Assembly (NCBI RefSeq): GCF_945873075.1
Contig: NZ_CAMCBS010000001.1
Coordinates: 85,144-149,143, forward strand
DNA from: an uncultured Moraxella sp.
GTDB taxonomy: Bacteria > Pseudomonadota > Gammaproteobacteria > Pseudomonadales > Moraxellaceae
Direction of reading: 5' to 3'
Length of the DNA: 64,000 nt
Position numbers and translations under genes: made by a program. Numbering within the stretch: the first letter of the stretch is position 1; the number at the start of each line of letters is the position of its first letter. A model generated the notes under the pieces. That model worked only from the letters and a program-made list of their open reading frames with translations. It had not been told where the DNA came from and ran no database searches. This document shows, in pieces, positions 47,324 through 56,867 of this stretch.

Positions 47324-49690
47324 TTATGCTGTGGCTCGGCGAGCGTGTAGCACCCCGGGCTGTTGCTCGATTTTATTAAGCAGGCGTGATAGATGCGAAA
47401 TGCCTGCCACTTCCACATAAAACTTCATATGGCTAATCGCACCGTCGTTGCTCACTGTTTCGGCTCGGCTGATATTGACTTTTTCACGGTCAATGACATG
47501 CACCAAATCTCGCAGTAGCCCTGATGTATTTTGTGCTTCGACATGAATCACCACAGGCTGATAGCGACCAAAGCTGTCTTGCCAATGTGCATTGACCCCA
47601 CGATCAGGCTCTTTTTCGATCAGTCTTAGGTATTCAGGACAGCCTTGATTGTGGATGCTGATGCCATTTGATAGCGTGACAAAGCCGGTAATCGGCTCGC
47701 CATGCACAGGGTTACAGCACTTGGCAAGGTGCATTTCGACATTATCAAAGCCATCCAAGTCAATCTTAAATTTATTGGTGCGAGCAGGTGTTTTGATGTC
47801 GATACTTGGCACATCTGGTACAGGTTCTGCGATGTGCAGTTTTTGGGCGACTAGGTTGCTGATTTGGGTGACACTCACATCACCGATGACCAGTGCGACA
47901 TACAGATCGTCTTCGGATTTGACCCCAAGCTCACCAAAATAGTCGGACAGATTGACTTGATTTGGGGCGATGGATAGGCGGTCAAATTCTCTAAGCAGTA
48001 GCCCTTTGCCGGTTTCGATATTCTTATCACGGTCTTGTTTGTTGAACCATTGGCGCAGTTTGGACTTGGCACGATTGGTATGGATATAGCCAAGCGATGC
48101 CATCAGCCAATCACGATTCGGCTCACGGCTGGATTTGGTGATAATCTCAATCTGATCGCCTGTCTTGGGCTGATGGGTGAGCGGTACATAGCGGCCATTG
48201 ACCCGAGCGCCTTGGGCACGGTTGCCGACTTCGGTATGCACATAGTAGGCAAAGTCAAGCACCGTCGCCCCTTTGGGTAGCTCAGTGATATCACCATCAC
48301 GGCTAAAGACATAAATCCGCTCAGCATTATCGACATCGAGCTCAATCTCATCTTCGCCATCTGGGATGTCTTGACCGAGTAGCTGACGCAGTGAGCTGAT
48401 TTTTTGGGTGAGATAATCGTCTTTTTTGGCTTTTAGACCTTCTTTATAATTGACATGAGACGCTTTGCCAAGCTCGGCTTCAAAGTGCATATCAAAGGTA
48501 CGAATCTGCACTTCAAGCGTACGATTCTCAGCAATCACCGCGGTATGCAGTGACTTGTAGCCATTGGGCTTGGGATTGGTGATATAGTCGTCAAACTGCT
48601 CAGGAATGTGTCGCCACAGTCCATGCACCAGACCTAGCGTATAATAGCACTCGGCATTGGTATTGACCATCACTCTGAGGGCTCGGATGTCATAGAGCTG
48701 ATCAAAGGATAAATTCTTTGATTTCATCTTGCGCCAAATCGAATAGATGTGCTTGACACGCCCAGACACTTCGCCTTGGATACCTGCTTTTTCAAGCTCG
48801 GCGCTGAGTTTGGCTTTGACAAGTTCGATATAGGCTTCACGCTCGCTACGCTTTTCGGCAAGTAGTGAGGCGATTTTTTTGTATTCATCAGGGGCAAGAT
48901 AGCGAAATGCTAAGTCTTCAAGCTCCCATTTGAGCTGTGCAATCGATAAGCGATGCGCAAGTGGTGCATAGATGGTCATCACTTCACGAGCCACTCGCTT
49001 TTGGCGATCAGGCGGTGAAAATGACAGCTCACGCATGGCAAAGGTACGCTCAGCAAGCTTAATCAGCACCGCACGCACATCATTGGTGGTGCTGATGAGC
49101 ATACTGTAGATGTTGGATAATTGATCTCGCTGATTGCTCTCAAAATAATCTTCAAGTCGCTTGTTGCTCTCGATACTCTCAGACAGCTTACCCATCGCAA
49201 GCGTATCAGTGACCAGCTGTGCGATGTCATCGCCGAAGTTCTTTTTGATGGTATCGATACTGACAAGCTCACGGCGAGCGGTGCGATACAGCATGGCAGC
49301 GGCTAGGGCGTTCTCATCTTGGAATAGATACGCCAAAATATCCGCCATGCCGATACCAGTGATATACGCACCTGAACGGGTAACATGGGGTTTATTGACT
49401 TGGATTTGGACGAATTGGCAGGCTTTGCGCAAAATAGGCAAATCATCCTTGCCGATACGAGCGGCGACTTTGGCAATCCATGCTTCGATGTCGATGTCAG
49501 AGACATTTAAGTCGCTTGGATTGGTGGTGCTGTTGGTATGGTCAAGGGCGCTGACCAGCTTGTGATTGGCAAGCTGTGCCTTAAAATCAGGATGAAGCTG
49601 TTTGGCGACCAAACTTGCCGCCAGTGTCGCACTGTCCATGCTGCTACTGTTACCACCCAACAGGGGCAGGCTGTCACGAATCTGTACCAC
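47324..49690 (-). CDS. relA: (p)ppGpp synthetase RelA
   Basis: A 788-residue ribosome-linked alarmone synthetase for the stringent response. The N-terminal hydrolase-like domain lacks the HD pair (AAAMLYRTARRE where SpoT has LLHDVVED), so it is RelA-type. The synthetase domain (RVKHIYSIWRKMKSK, YDIRALRVMV, NGYKSLHT), TGS domain (VFSRDGDITELPKGATVLDFAY), a zinc-finger/CC region (LAKCCNPVHGEPITGFVT) and a C-terminal ACT domain follow. GTG at 49690 gives MVQIRDSLP with AAGGA seven bases upstream; a TTG six codons earlier is less likely. Confidence 0.93.
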   Translation of the reverse strand: MVQIRDSLPLLGGNSSSMDSATLAASLVAKQLHPDFKAQLANHKLVSALDHTNSTTNPSDLNVSDIDIEAWIAKVAARIGKDDLPILRKACQFVQIQVNKPHVTRSGAYITGIGMADILAYLFQDENALAAAMLYRTARRELVSIDTIKKNFGDDIAQLVTDTLAMGKLSESIESNKRLEDYFESNQRDQLSNIYSMLISTTNDVRAVLIKLAERTFAMRELSFSPPDRQKRVAREVMTIYAPLAHRLSIAQLKWELEDLAFRYLAPDEYKKIASLLAEKRSEREAYIELVKAKLSAELEKAGIQGEVSGRVKHIYSIWRKMKSKNLSFDQLYDIRALRVMVNTNAECYYTLGLVHGLWRHIPEQFDDYITNPKPNGYKSLHTAVIAENRTLEVQIRTFDMHFEAELGKASHVNYKEGLKAKKDDYLTQKISSLRQLLGQDIPDGEDEIELDVDNAERIYVFSRDGDITELPKGATVLDFAYYVHTEVGNRAQGARVNGRYVPLTHQPKTGDQIEIITKSSREPNRDWLMASLGYIHTNRAKSKLRQWFNKQDRDKNIETGKGLLLREFDRLSIAPNQVNLSDYFGELGVKSEDDLYVALVIGDVSVTQISNLVAQKLHIAEPVPDVPSIDIKTPARTNKFKIDLDGFDNVEMHLAKCCNPVHGEPITGFVTLSNGISIHNQGCPEYLRLIEKEPDRGVNAHWQDSFGRYQPVVIHVEAQNTSGLLRDLVHVIDREKVNISRAETVSNDGAISHMKFYVEVAGISHLSRLLNKIEQQPGVLHARRATA

Positions 49691-49842
49691 GGTTGTATCC
49701 TTGTCCAAACCAATTTCGTTTTATTATCTTAGTATTATGGCACTTTGGCGTGTAATTTTAAAGGCAAAATCGATAAATTTTATGCCAAAAAGTCATGACG
49801 CATTATTTTTATAAAATAAATCAAGTAATTTTATCCAAACCA

Positions 49843-49851
49843 TGTTATAAT
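49843..49851 (+). promoter_or_regulatory. extended -10 promoter TGTTATAAT of the helicase gene
   Basis: TGn plus consensus TATAAT; no good -35. Implies an unusually long leader. Confidence 0.55.
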
Positions 49852-50102
49852 CTCATCTTTCGTGAATAATTCACACACGCTTTTGATGACATCGCACCGA
49901 TTTTGATGGGTAAGTTTGACTTGACCCATGTGATGATATGATTTCTTGCTAAGCTGTGGTCTTGCCACCTGCTTTGTCTATTTTATCTTTATTAGTCCTA
50001 ACTGTCGCGATGATTTTGGCTTGTTTTTTATTGTGCTTTTTTGCACCACGACAAGCAGTTGAGCGACAATACGCCACCCAAATCCAAAATGCAATTTTGT
50101 AG

Positions 50103-50144
50103 CAAGCCTAAAGCATCTGCTGAAGTTGGCTTGTCGGTTTTTTT
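50103..50144 (+). terminator. possible attenuator hairpin in the helicase leader
   Basis: CAAGCC / GGCTTG enclosing a 19-base loop, with T7 at 50138-50144, some 50 bases before the start codon. The stem is short, so this is only a candidate. Confidence 0.35.
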
Positions 50145-50195
50145 GACCAAAAAAATTGGCTCATCGTGGGGGCATGACTAATACAAGGTTTTTTT

Positions 50196-52166
50196 ATGAC
50201 TAATCAATTACACACCGCAAGCACCGCCCAAGCAGACGAGCAGGCAGGCGAGTTCGTGCTACAATTTTCGGACTTAGGTCTGCACAAAGGCATCATCAAG
50301 GCACTGACCAAAAGTGGCTACACCACGCCAACGCCCATCCAAGCCCAAGCCATTCCCCATGCGCTAAACGGCCGTGATTTATTATTATCTGCCCAGACAG
50401 GCAGCGGCAAGACAGCGGCGTTCGTGCTACCTGTGCTTGATAAGATGAGCCGCTTGCCCAAGCTTGAAAAGCATATTCATGCGCTGATTTTGACCCCGAC
50501 TCGTGAGCTTGCCTTGCAGGTGCATGACAGCGTGCGTCGCTATGGCGATGGGATGCGTGGGATGTTTAGCGTGCCGTTGGTCGGCGGTGCGCCGTATGGC
50601 GGGCAGCTGCGTGCACTGCGTAAGGGCGTGCAAGTGGTGATTGCTACCCCGGGCCGTTTGATTGACCATATGCGTGAAGGGCGTGTGGATTTGTCAGGGC
50701 TTGATATGCTGATTTTGGACGAAGCTGACCGTATGCTGGATATGGGCTTTGCCGATGATATCAAAGAAATCCTAGAAAACACCCCAAGCACTCGCCAAAC
50801 GGTGATGTCATCTGCCACTTGGGATGGTGCGGTGGGCAAGATTGCTGAGAGCTTTACCACCAATCCTGAGCGAGTCTCGATTAAGGTTGAGTCAGCGCAC
50901 ATCGATGAGAGCGTGTATTTTTGTGATGATTTTAATCACAAAAACAAAATCCTGCTTGAAGTGCTGAACAATCCAGAAATCAAACAAGCCGTTATCTTTA
51001 CCGCCACCAAGCTATCTACCGAAAAGCTTGCCGACACCCTAAACGAAGTCGGCTACAAGGCACGCTATCTGCATGGCGATTTGCCACAGGGCAAGCGTAA
51101 CCGCATCGTCAGCGACATGAAAGCAGGCAAGTGCGACCTACTCATCGCCACCGATGTCGCCGCTCGTGGTATCGATATCTCTGCCATCAGCCATGTGGTG
51201 AACTATGATTTGCCCCGTCAAGTCGAAGACTATGTGCATCGTATCGGTCGCTGTGGCCGTGCTGGACGTACAGGCGTGGCGGTGAATCTGTGTAGCCTAG
51301 ATGACAACAAACAGCTTGCCAATATCAACCGCTACCTTAAGCGTGATATGGCGATTGCCACCATCGAAGGGCTAGAGCCACGCCGAAATTTTGGTATCAT
51401 CGATGAGCCACGCCGTAAAGGCAAAGGCGGTCGCAATCGTCGCCGTGATGATCGTGATGGCGCTCGCCAAGAGCGTGGCGGATTCGGTCGCAAATCTCGT
51501 TTTGACAGTCGTTCGGATCGCTTTGAGTCTCGTGGTGAGCGCTTTGATGATGCCAAGCGTTTTGAGTCTCGTGAGCGTTTTGAGCGTGGTGCTGAGCGTG
51601 GTGATCGCAGTTTTGATAAGCCAAGATTTGACAGCCGTGAGCGTTTTGATGGTCGTGGCGAGTATCGTCATGAGCGTCGTGATGACTATCGTGGCGAGCG
51701 TAATCATGAACGCAGTCATCGCCGAAACTTCGATCAGCCGAAGTCTGAGCGTTTTAATCGCGAAGAGCGTTTTGAGCATCGTGAGCGTGGCGATCGTGGT
51801 GAGCGTAGCTTTGATAAGCCATACAAAAATCGTGACAGCTACTATCGTGCCGATGGCGATCGCTTTGAGCGTTCAGAGCGTAATGAGCGTGGTTTTGAGC
51901 ATCGTGGCGAGCGTCGTTTTGATAAGGGCTTTGATAAAGGCTTTGATGCGCCGAAATTTGACCGCAATGACCGTTTTGAGCGTGGTGCACGAGCTGATCG
52001 CCGTGAGAAGTTTGGCAAAGACAAGCCAAGCTTTGATAAAGGGGCAAAAGCAGGCGCTAAGTCATTCAAAGACCGTCCACAAAAAAGCCATCGCCCAAAA
52101 GCAGTCGAAGAAGTCTTTTTTGCCAAACGCCAAGCCAAAAAAGCTCGCAAATTTGGCGATGCTTAA
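50196..52166 (+). CDS. DEAD-box RNA helicase with long Arg/Asp/Phe-rich tail
   Basis: A 656-residue ATP-dependent RNA helicase. Residues ~20-400 are a RhlE/DeaD-type core: Q motif YTTPTPIQAQAIP, SAQTGSGKTAAF, TPTRELALQ, LILDEADRMLDMGF, SAT, ATDVAARGIDI and HRIGRCGRAGRTG. From ~405 to the end is a 250-residue low-complexity tail of RF-x-R-x-ERF-type units (Arg, Asp, Glu, Phe, Gly), probably an RNA-binding and condensate-forming region. The ribosome-binding AAGG is seven T's before the ATG. Role likely in ribosome assembly or mRNA decay, especially in cold; the exact paralogue (rhlE vs deaD) cannot be fixed. Confidence 0.9.
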   Translation: MTNQLHTASTAQADEQAGEFVLQFSDLGLHKGIIKALTKSGYTTPTPIQAQAIPHALNGRDLLLSAQTGSGKTAAFVLPVLDKMSRLPKLEKHIHALILTPTRELALQVHDSVRRYGDGMRGMFSVPLVGGAPYGGQLRALRKGVQVVIATPGRLIDHMREGRVDLSGLDMLILDEADRMLDMGFADDIKEILENTPSTRQTVMSSATWDGAVGKIAESFTTNPERVSIKVESAHIDESVYFCDDFNHKNKILLEVLNNPEIKQAVIFTATKLSTEKLADTLNEVGYKARYLHGDLPQGKRNRIVSDMKAGKCDLLIATDVAARGIDISAISHVVNYDLPRQVEDYVHRIGRCGRAGRTGVAVNLCSLDDNKQLANINRYLKRDMAIATIEGLEPRRNFGIIDEPRRKGKGGRNRRRDDRDGARQERGGFGRKSRFDSRSDRFESRGERFDDAKRFESRERFERGAERGDRSFDKPRFDSRERFDGRGEYRHERRDDYRGERNHERSHRRNFDQPKSERFNREERFEHRERGDRGERSFDKPYKNRDSYYRADGDRFERSERNERGFEHRGERRFDKGFDKGFDAPKFDRNDRFERGARADRREKFGKDKPSFDKGAKAGAKSFKDRPQKSHRPKAVEEVFFAKRQAKKARKFGDA

Positions 52167-52286
52167 GTGTCAAATAGTACTATATCAGTGCTAATTAGAT
52201 GACAAAAACCCAAGAAATTGATTTTTCTTGGGTTTTGTTTTGGGCGGTGAATAAAAAAACAATTGCATATCAATGGGGTTTAGCTA

Positions 52287-52295
52287 TGCTATAAT
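52287..52295 (+). promoter_or_regulatory. extended -10 promoter TGCTATAAT
   Basis: TGn plus consensus TATAAT, 27 bases before the WG-repeat gene start. Confidence 0.6.
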
Positions 52296-52322
52296 TTGCA
52301 GTAGTAGATTTGGGAAGGTATC

Positions 52323-53345
52323 ATGAGAATACGACAATTCACCACAGTGCTTATATTGTTTGTTGCCATGCTTGGCGGCAACAGTTATGCCGAATCAAAG
52401 CCATCATCCAATCAACCTGACGCACCAGATGCGCCACAAGAACCGTCGTACTCACCATCGCAGGCATCTTGGATGGTATTGTATGATGATGTTGTAGCGT
52501 CTCAAGGGAAATATATTGTAAAGAAAAGCGGGCGATTTGGCGTGCTTGATCAATCAGGTAAAGTGGTTGTTCCTGTTCGACACAATGAACTGTATGACCT
52601 AATGCGATATGAGCAGGTACAAGAAGGTGGTACGGCTTATCTTGCCAAATTGGATGATCAGTACGGTATCTATGATGGAAAAGGGCGTATCATACTGCCA
52701 TTTGAATATGATAAGCATGGCAAGTTTAACAAGGGTGCATTGCCATTATCCAAAGGTGGTAAATGGGGCGTAATCCAGTTTGTAACCGATGCTGATGGCA
52801 AGCCAAATTTTAATCAGTCTTATCGGGTATTGGTGGATTTTACTTTGGATTATGATTATTTGCACAGTTTTTCCAATGGTCTGGCAATGGTGCGTAAAGG
52901 GGGTCTCTTTGGTTATATTGACCAAAATGGTAAAGAAGTCATCTCGCCATCTTATGATCGAGCATTGCCATTTTATCCGGTATCATTTGCAATCAAAGAC
53001 AATCAAAACTCGAAACTGAGCAATCAGCCAGTTGCATTTGTCGGCATCCAGTCTGACGAACAGATGCGCTATGGGGTGATAGATGTCACAGGCAAAGCCG
53101 TGATTCCGATTGAATTTGATGCGATACATTCCCACATCGGAGATTATGTTATCGTCGTATCAAAGGGTGGTAAATTTGGTGCATTTGGTCGTGGTGGCGA
53201 TGTAATATTGCCTATTCAATATGATAATATTTTTATGCATCATTGTTTGTTTATTGAGTCCAAACGGGATGATGGACAGCCACGCCAATGCCAAGTACTT
53301 GTGACTAAAGACGGTGTAAAAGATACGGTCGGCATCGAATATTAA
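52323..53345 (+). CDS. exported WG-repeat protein
   Basis: A 340-residue protein with a signal peptide (residues 1-23, ending NSYA) and a Pro/Ser/Gln-rich stretch, then repeated WG/KWG-type units: GRFGVLDQSGKVVVPV, DQYGIYDGKGRIILPF, GKWGVI, GLFGYIDQNGKEVISP, RYGVIDVTGKAVIPI and GKFGAFGRGGDVILPI. These build a beta-propeller-like surface domain found in many cell-envelope proteins of unknown function. GGAAGG precedes the ATG. No lipobox. It is monocistronic and convergent with rlmD. Confidence 0.8.
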   Translation: MRIRQFTTVLILFVAMLGGNSYAESKPSSNQPDAPDAPQEPSYSPSQASWMVLYDDVVASQGKYIVKKSGRFGVLDQSGKVVVPVRHNELYDLMRYEQVQEGGTAYLAKLDDQYGIYDGKGRIILPFEYDKHGKFNKGALPLSKGGKWGVIQFVTDADGKPNFNQSYRVLVDFTLDYDYLHSFSNGLAMVRKGGLFGYIDQNGKEVISPSYDRALPFYPVSFAIKDNQNSKLSNQPVAFVGIQSDEQMRYGVIDVTGKAVIPIEFDAIHSHIGDYVIVVSKGGKFGAFGRGGDVILPIQYDNIFMHHCLFIESKRDDGQPRQCQVLVTKDGVKDTVGIEY

Positions 53346-53390
53346 AAAACCGCCATCATTCCAAAGCGTGATTATACTTTGGAATGATGG
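53346..53390 (-). terminator. terminator between WG-repeat gene and rlmD
   Basis: Perfect 14-bp CCATCATTCCAAAG / CTTTGGAATGATGG with a 10-base loop. The T-run (GGTTTTTTAAT) is on the minus strand, so it mainly serves rlmD. Confidence 0.85.
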
Positions 53391-53403
53391 TGGCTGTATC
53401 TGA

Positions 53404-54891
53404 TTAAACCTTCTCAAATCGAGCGATGCTCTCGACATGACCGGTATGGCTAAACATATCCATCACGCCCGCATGGGTCAAGCGATAGCCAGCGTCGATG
53501 AGCGCTTTGGTATCACGGGCAAGCGTGGCAGGATTGCATGAGACATAGACGATGCGTTTGGCGTTGAATTTTGGCAAATATGCCATCACTTCCCACGCGC
53601 CAGAGCGTGGCGGATCGATGAGTAGCGCATCAAACTGATGCTCGCCTGTCGCCCACGGCTTATCCGAAAAATCCTGCGTCAAATCTTGGGCATAAAACTC
53701 GGTGTGATGTATGCCATTGGCAATCGCATTCATCTTGGCGCGCTCGGTCATCTCGGTTGAGCCTTCGACACCGACGACAAAACCTGTCTCGCCGACTTTG
53801 CGAGCAAGCGCTAAGCTAAAATTCCCTAAGCCACAGAATAGATCCAGCACTCGTTCACCTGCTTGTAAGTCTAGTAGCTCGCACGCCAAATCCATCATCT
53901 TGCGGTTCACCGATAGGTTCACCTGCGTGAAATCCAGTGGCGAGAATTCATAAGTCAACTCAAAATTTGGCAAATGATAAAACAGTCCGCCCGTCGGTGG
54001 TACGGTCAATGAGCTGTCTCGTGCACCATCGGTATCAATGCGATGCACGGTGTCTGAGCCTTTGGGCTGTAAGAACAGTTGCCAGTTACGCTCGGCAAAA
54101 AATGCTTGTAGCTTGGCGATATCATCATCGCTTAGAGCAACCATGTGGCGTACGATGATGGCGACCGATTTGGCACTGTCAGGGACATGGTCAAGCGTCT
54201 CACCCATCGCCACTTCTAGCTGTGGAATATGATCACGAGCATCAAGCGTGGTGATGAGTGCTTTTAGGTTGTCAATCTCAAAGCCGATGCGTGAATCTAG
54301 GATATGGCATTCGTGCAGTTCGGACAAGAAATTACTGCCACGCTCACGAAAGCCGACCAGCGCCGAGTCTTTTTTGGCGACATAGCGCACACCCATACGA
54401 GCTTTAGTGCGATAGCCCAAGCGATCGCCAACCAGTGGCGGCAGCCAGTTATCCGGCTGTACACCTGCTTGATGCTCAAGCAGCTCTGAGAGCACCGATT
54501 GCTTGAAGGCGATTTGACCATCGGCATCCCAATGCTGAAGGCTACAGCCACCACAGACGGTAAAATGCGGACACGGCGGCGTCTGACGCTGTGGATGGGG
54601 ATTGCTAACGACAGCTTTGGCATCGCCTTCTTCAAAGGTTTTTTTGCTACTGGTGACCTTGACCGAGACGGTTTCGTTTGGCAAAGCAAAGCTGACAAAG
54701 ATTTTTTTGCCAGTTTTATCAGGATTGTGCGCATCATTATCAGCTTCATAGACCGCCACACCACGCCCATCGTGGGAGAGATTGGTGATGGTAAAATCAA
54801 TCGGTGGAGCATCTGCCAAGCGTTTGCGAGCTCTTGCGGTGGGCTTGCCTTTTTTGCTTGGGCTTTTGATTAAAGAATGTTGTGCGGTCAT
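53404..54891 (-). CDS. rlmD: 23S rRNA (uracil-1939-C5)-methyltransferase RlmD
   Basis: A 495-residue SAM-dependent rRNA methyltransferase of the RumA/TrmA type. The N-terminal part (~28-100) is a TRAM-like RNA-binding domain. The Fe-S cluster cysteines are in [17 protein letters not shown] binding is in [15 protein letters not shown]; the catalytic Cys is in [12 protein letters not shown] after [12 protein letters not shown]. Slightly longer than E. coli RlmD (433 residues) because of an N-terminal basic extension and inserts. Convergent with the WG-repeat gene and divergent from the TSUP permease. Confidence 0.93.
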   Translation of the reverse strand: MTAQHSLIKSPSKKGKPTARARKRLADAPPIDFTITNLSHDGRGVAVYEADNDAHNPDKTGKKIFVSFALPNETVSVKVTSSKKTFEEGDAKAVVSNPHPQRQTPPCPHFTVCGGCSLQHWDADGQIAFKQSVLSELLEHQAGVQPDNWLPPLVGDRLGYRTKARMGVRYVAKKDSALVGFRERGSNFLSELHECHILDSRIGFEIDNLKALITTLDARDHIPQLEVAMGETLDHVPDSAKSVAIIVRHMVALSDDDIAKLQAFFAERNWQLFLQPKGSDTVHRIDTDGARDSSLTVPPTGGLFYHLPNFELTYEFSPLDFTQVNLSVNRKMMDLACELLDLQAGERVLDLFCGLGNFSLALARKVGETGFVVGVEGSTEMTERAKMNAIANGIHHTEFYAQDLTQDFSDKPWATGEHQFDALLIDPPRSGAWEVMAYLPKFNAKRIVYVSCNPATLARDTKALIDAGYRLTHAGVMDMFSHTGHVESIARFEKV

Positions 54892-55025
54892 GAGCTGCCT
54901 GTCTTATCAATGCTAATAAATGCTAAAAATAGATAGATGGGTAAACGGATTATTATAGCACAGTTTACAATCCGCTTTTTGATGATTTTATGCCCAATCT
55001 ATCCGCAGTTTTGGTAGATTTTGGG

Positions 55026-55031
55026 TATAAT
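55026..55031 (+). promoter_or_regulatory. -10 hexamer TATAAT of the TSUP gene
   Basis: Consensus TATAAT preceded by GGG, no clear -35. Transcription from here would start near 55038, only a few bases before an upstream ATG at 55043, which supports the ATG at 55064 as the real start. Confidence 0.5.
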
Positions 55032-55063
55032 GTCACCATCAGATGCGTGCATTGGGTGTGGTT

Positions 55064-55795
55064 ATGATTGCGATAAATGAGCTAGTATTGGCACTGGTCA
55101 ATCTGCTGACATCGATTATCTCAGGGATTGCCGGTATGGGCGGTGGGGTGATTTTGGTGGGATTGTTGCCACTGTTTTTGCCTGCGACCGCCATCGTGCC
55201 TGTACACGCCACAGCACAGCTAGCGAGTAATGCCAGTCGAGCGTGGTTTGGGCGTGCGCAGATGGATTGGCGTTATATCCTGCCTTATGTGATTGGTGCG
55301 GTGGGTGGTGCGGCGGTGTTTTGGCTGCTTGTACGGGTGATTAGCCTTGAGTGGGTGCCGCTGTTTATTGCGGTGTATATTTTGCTGACACAGTGGATAA
55401 AGCCTGTTAATCAATGGCTTAAAAACCGTGAAAATTTCTACTTGATTGGCTTTATCCAAGTGGGTATCGGGATGTTTGTGGGTAGCCCAGGGCCGCTACA
55501 TATGCCACTATTGACCAAAAAATACGACGATACGCACACGGTGGTGACAGTCGCATCAGCGATGATGACCTTTTTTCATGTGTTCAAGCTCGTCGCTTAT
55601 TTGGCGCTCGGCTTTGTGTTTATGGATTATTGGCAGTTGATTGTGCTGATGAGTATCTCGGCGATTATAGGCTCATGGCTTGGGGTGCGTCTGCGTCATC
55701 GTATGCCGATGATATGGCTCAAAGGGGCGATGCCGTGGATTTTGACAGTGATTGCTTTGCAGGTGATGATAAAATTTGTACTTGAGCGGGTTTGA
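55064..55795 (+). CDS. TSUP-family membrane transporter (TauE/SafE type)
   Basis: A 243-residue inner-membrane protein with about seven to eight hydrophobic helices. The N-terminal LTSIISGIAGMGGGVILVGLLP and the second-half GMFVGSPGPLHMPLLTKK are the two GxGGG-type signature loops of the sulfite/taurine exporter family. Members move sulfite, sulfoacetate or other organosulfur anions; the substrate here is unknown. ATG at 55043 would give seven extra residues but would be almost leaderless. Confidence 0.82.
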   Translation: MIAINELVLALVNLLTSIISGIAGMGGGVILVGLLPLFLPATAIVPVHATAQLASNASRAWFGRAQMDWRYILPYVIGAVGGAAVFWLLVRVISLEWVPLFIAVYILLTQWIKPVNQWLKNRENFYLIGFIQVGIGMFVGSPGPLHMPLLTKKYDDTHTVVTVASAMMTFFHVFKLVAYLALGFVFMDYWQLIVLMSISAIIGSWLGVRLRHRMPMIWLKGAMPWILTVIALQVMIKFVLERV

Positions 55796-55801
55796 GTTGG
55801 T

Positions 55802-56170
55802 TTATTCGTCAATAGGATTGATAAGTGTGATTGGCAGATGTTCAAAGTCTTTGCTATTTCTGCTTGCAAGTGGCAATTGGTGACAAATCGCTGTCGCACC
55901 GATGATAGCATCAGGTAGTTTGATTTTCTTTTCACGGCGTAACTCTGCACTTTTTAAGATAATTTCACGACTGATATCAAGCCATGTAAATTGTTCTTGT
56001 AGCATTTTTTCGGTCATTGCTAGAGCTTGTGCATTTGGTGCAAAGGAAAGTACTTCGGCAACAGTAATCATGCAGATGCACATATGGCCACGATGCTCCT
56101 GCAAAAACCGAGTGGCTTGAGCGACACCATTTAAATGATAGATGATGACATTACTATCAACTAAAATCAT
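55802..56170 (-). CDS. VapC-type PIN-domain toxin
   Basis: A 122-residue PIN-domain ribonuclease. The four acidic active-site positions are present: Asp5 (MILVDSN), Glu39 (VAEVLSF), Asp87 (LPDAII) and Asp108 (NSKDFE). Its ATG overlaps the antitoxin TGA (ATGA), typical for vapBC. Family members cleave tRNA or rRNA to stop growth when the antitoxin is lost. Convergent with the TSUP gene, 6-base gap. Confidence 0.88.
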   Translation of the reverse strand: MILVDSNVIIYHLNGVAQATRFLQEHRGHMCICMITVAEVLSFAPNAQALAMTEKMLQEQFTWLDISREIILKSAELRREKKIKLPDAIIGATAICHQLPLASRNSKDFEHLPITLINPIDE

Positions 56171-56409
56171 TTTTCCCACTCTCTATCCCATTCACTGCGT
56201 AACTTGCGTTCATACGCCAAGCCATCAATAGAATCATTTTGCCATAGCCCAAAAGTCGCCATCAGGCTATCGCTGTCGGTGGTGTCGTGGTTTTGGACTA
56301 ATTCACCGATAATCTGACCGTGATTGGCGAATTGGATTGTTTCGCCTTGCTGAATTTGTAAAATTTGTTCTTGGATAATGGGTGGCAGGGTGCTGATTTC
56401 GATTAACAT
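56167..56409 (-). CDS. VapB-type antitoxin
   Basis: An 80-residue antitoxin partner for the PIN toxin. An N-terminal beta-strand/helix unit (MLIEISTLPPIIQEQILQI... GQIIGEL) is likely the DNA-binding part, and the C-terminal GLWQNDSIDGLAYERKLRSEWDRE is the toxin-binding tail common in VapB of this type. The ATG at 56409 has AAGGA seven bases upstream; an upstream extension to 56511 is rejected. Confidence 0.8.
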   Translation of the reverse strand: MLIEISTLPPIIQEQILQIQQGETIQFANHGQIIGELVQNHDTTDSDSLMATFGLWQNDSIDGLAYERKLRSEWDREWEK

Positions 56410-56585
56410 GGCATTTTCCTTATTGGCTGTTATTATTAGCTTTATTCTACTGGGATTTTTGATAAATTGCAAAGATGCTTTGGTGTCAAAATAGCTGTCA
56501 AATCCCTGCAATGGCTTGTCTTATCATGCCAATTCCACTACAATAAGAACAAATTAGAAAACTTTCCAATCTCAAGGACATCACC

Positions 56586-56864
56586 ATGCTTGCCAGTATC
56601 AGTGCCAAAATCCAACCCGAACTCAAAGACAGGCTAGATGCCATCTTAAAGCAAGAAAAAACCACCGCCAACCACTTTATCAATGAAGTCATCGAAAAAG
56701 CCATCATCGCCAAAGAGCAAGAATATCAAGCCGATCGGCGAGCTGATGAAATCTTGGCACAGCGGATGGATGCGTATTATGCCAATCAAGCATCGATGAT
56801 GGATTGGACGAGTGCCAAGCAGGATTTGCGAGCGTTTGTTGCTGATTTGCATTCGGTGAAGTGA
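56586..56864 (+). CDS. RelB/DinJ-like ribbon-helix-helix antitoxin
   Basis: A 92-residue antitoxin. LASISAKIQPELKDRLDAILKQEKTTANHFINEVIEKAI forms the ribbon-helix-helix DNA-binding dimer unit (ribbon near residues 2-9), and the charged C-terminal part neutralises the toxin. AAGGA lies seven bases before ATG. It is transcribed divergently from vapBC across a 176-base gap, and its stop codon is 3 bases from the toxin start. Confidence 0.8.
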   Translation: MLASISAKIQPELKDRLDAILKQEKTTANHFINEVIEKAIIAKEQEYQADRRADEILAQRMDAYYANQASMMDWTSAKQDLRAFVADLHSVK

Positions 56865-56867
56865 TTG

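Larger units (their letters stand above)
49691..50195. other. intergenic region between relA and the DEAD-box gene
   Basis: 505 bases without a supported gene. An extended -10 TGTTATAAT at 49843-49851 points to a 5' leader of about 335 bases for the helicase gene, with a hairpin plus T-run near its end. The left 150 bases hold the relA promoter region. Confidence 0.6.

Noticed and set aside
51480..52000. CRISPR-like periodicity
   Set aside because: The repeats are degenerate, in-frame and code for an Arg/Phe-rich tail; no uniform repeat with unique spacers.
51372..52194. Long open frames on both strands across the helicase tail (up to 267 codons)
   Set aside because: They mirror the low-complexity repeat DNA; translations are monotonous Val/Ala/Ser or Thr/Ile/Leu runs without a family pattern.
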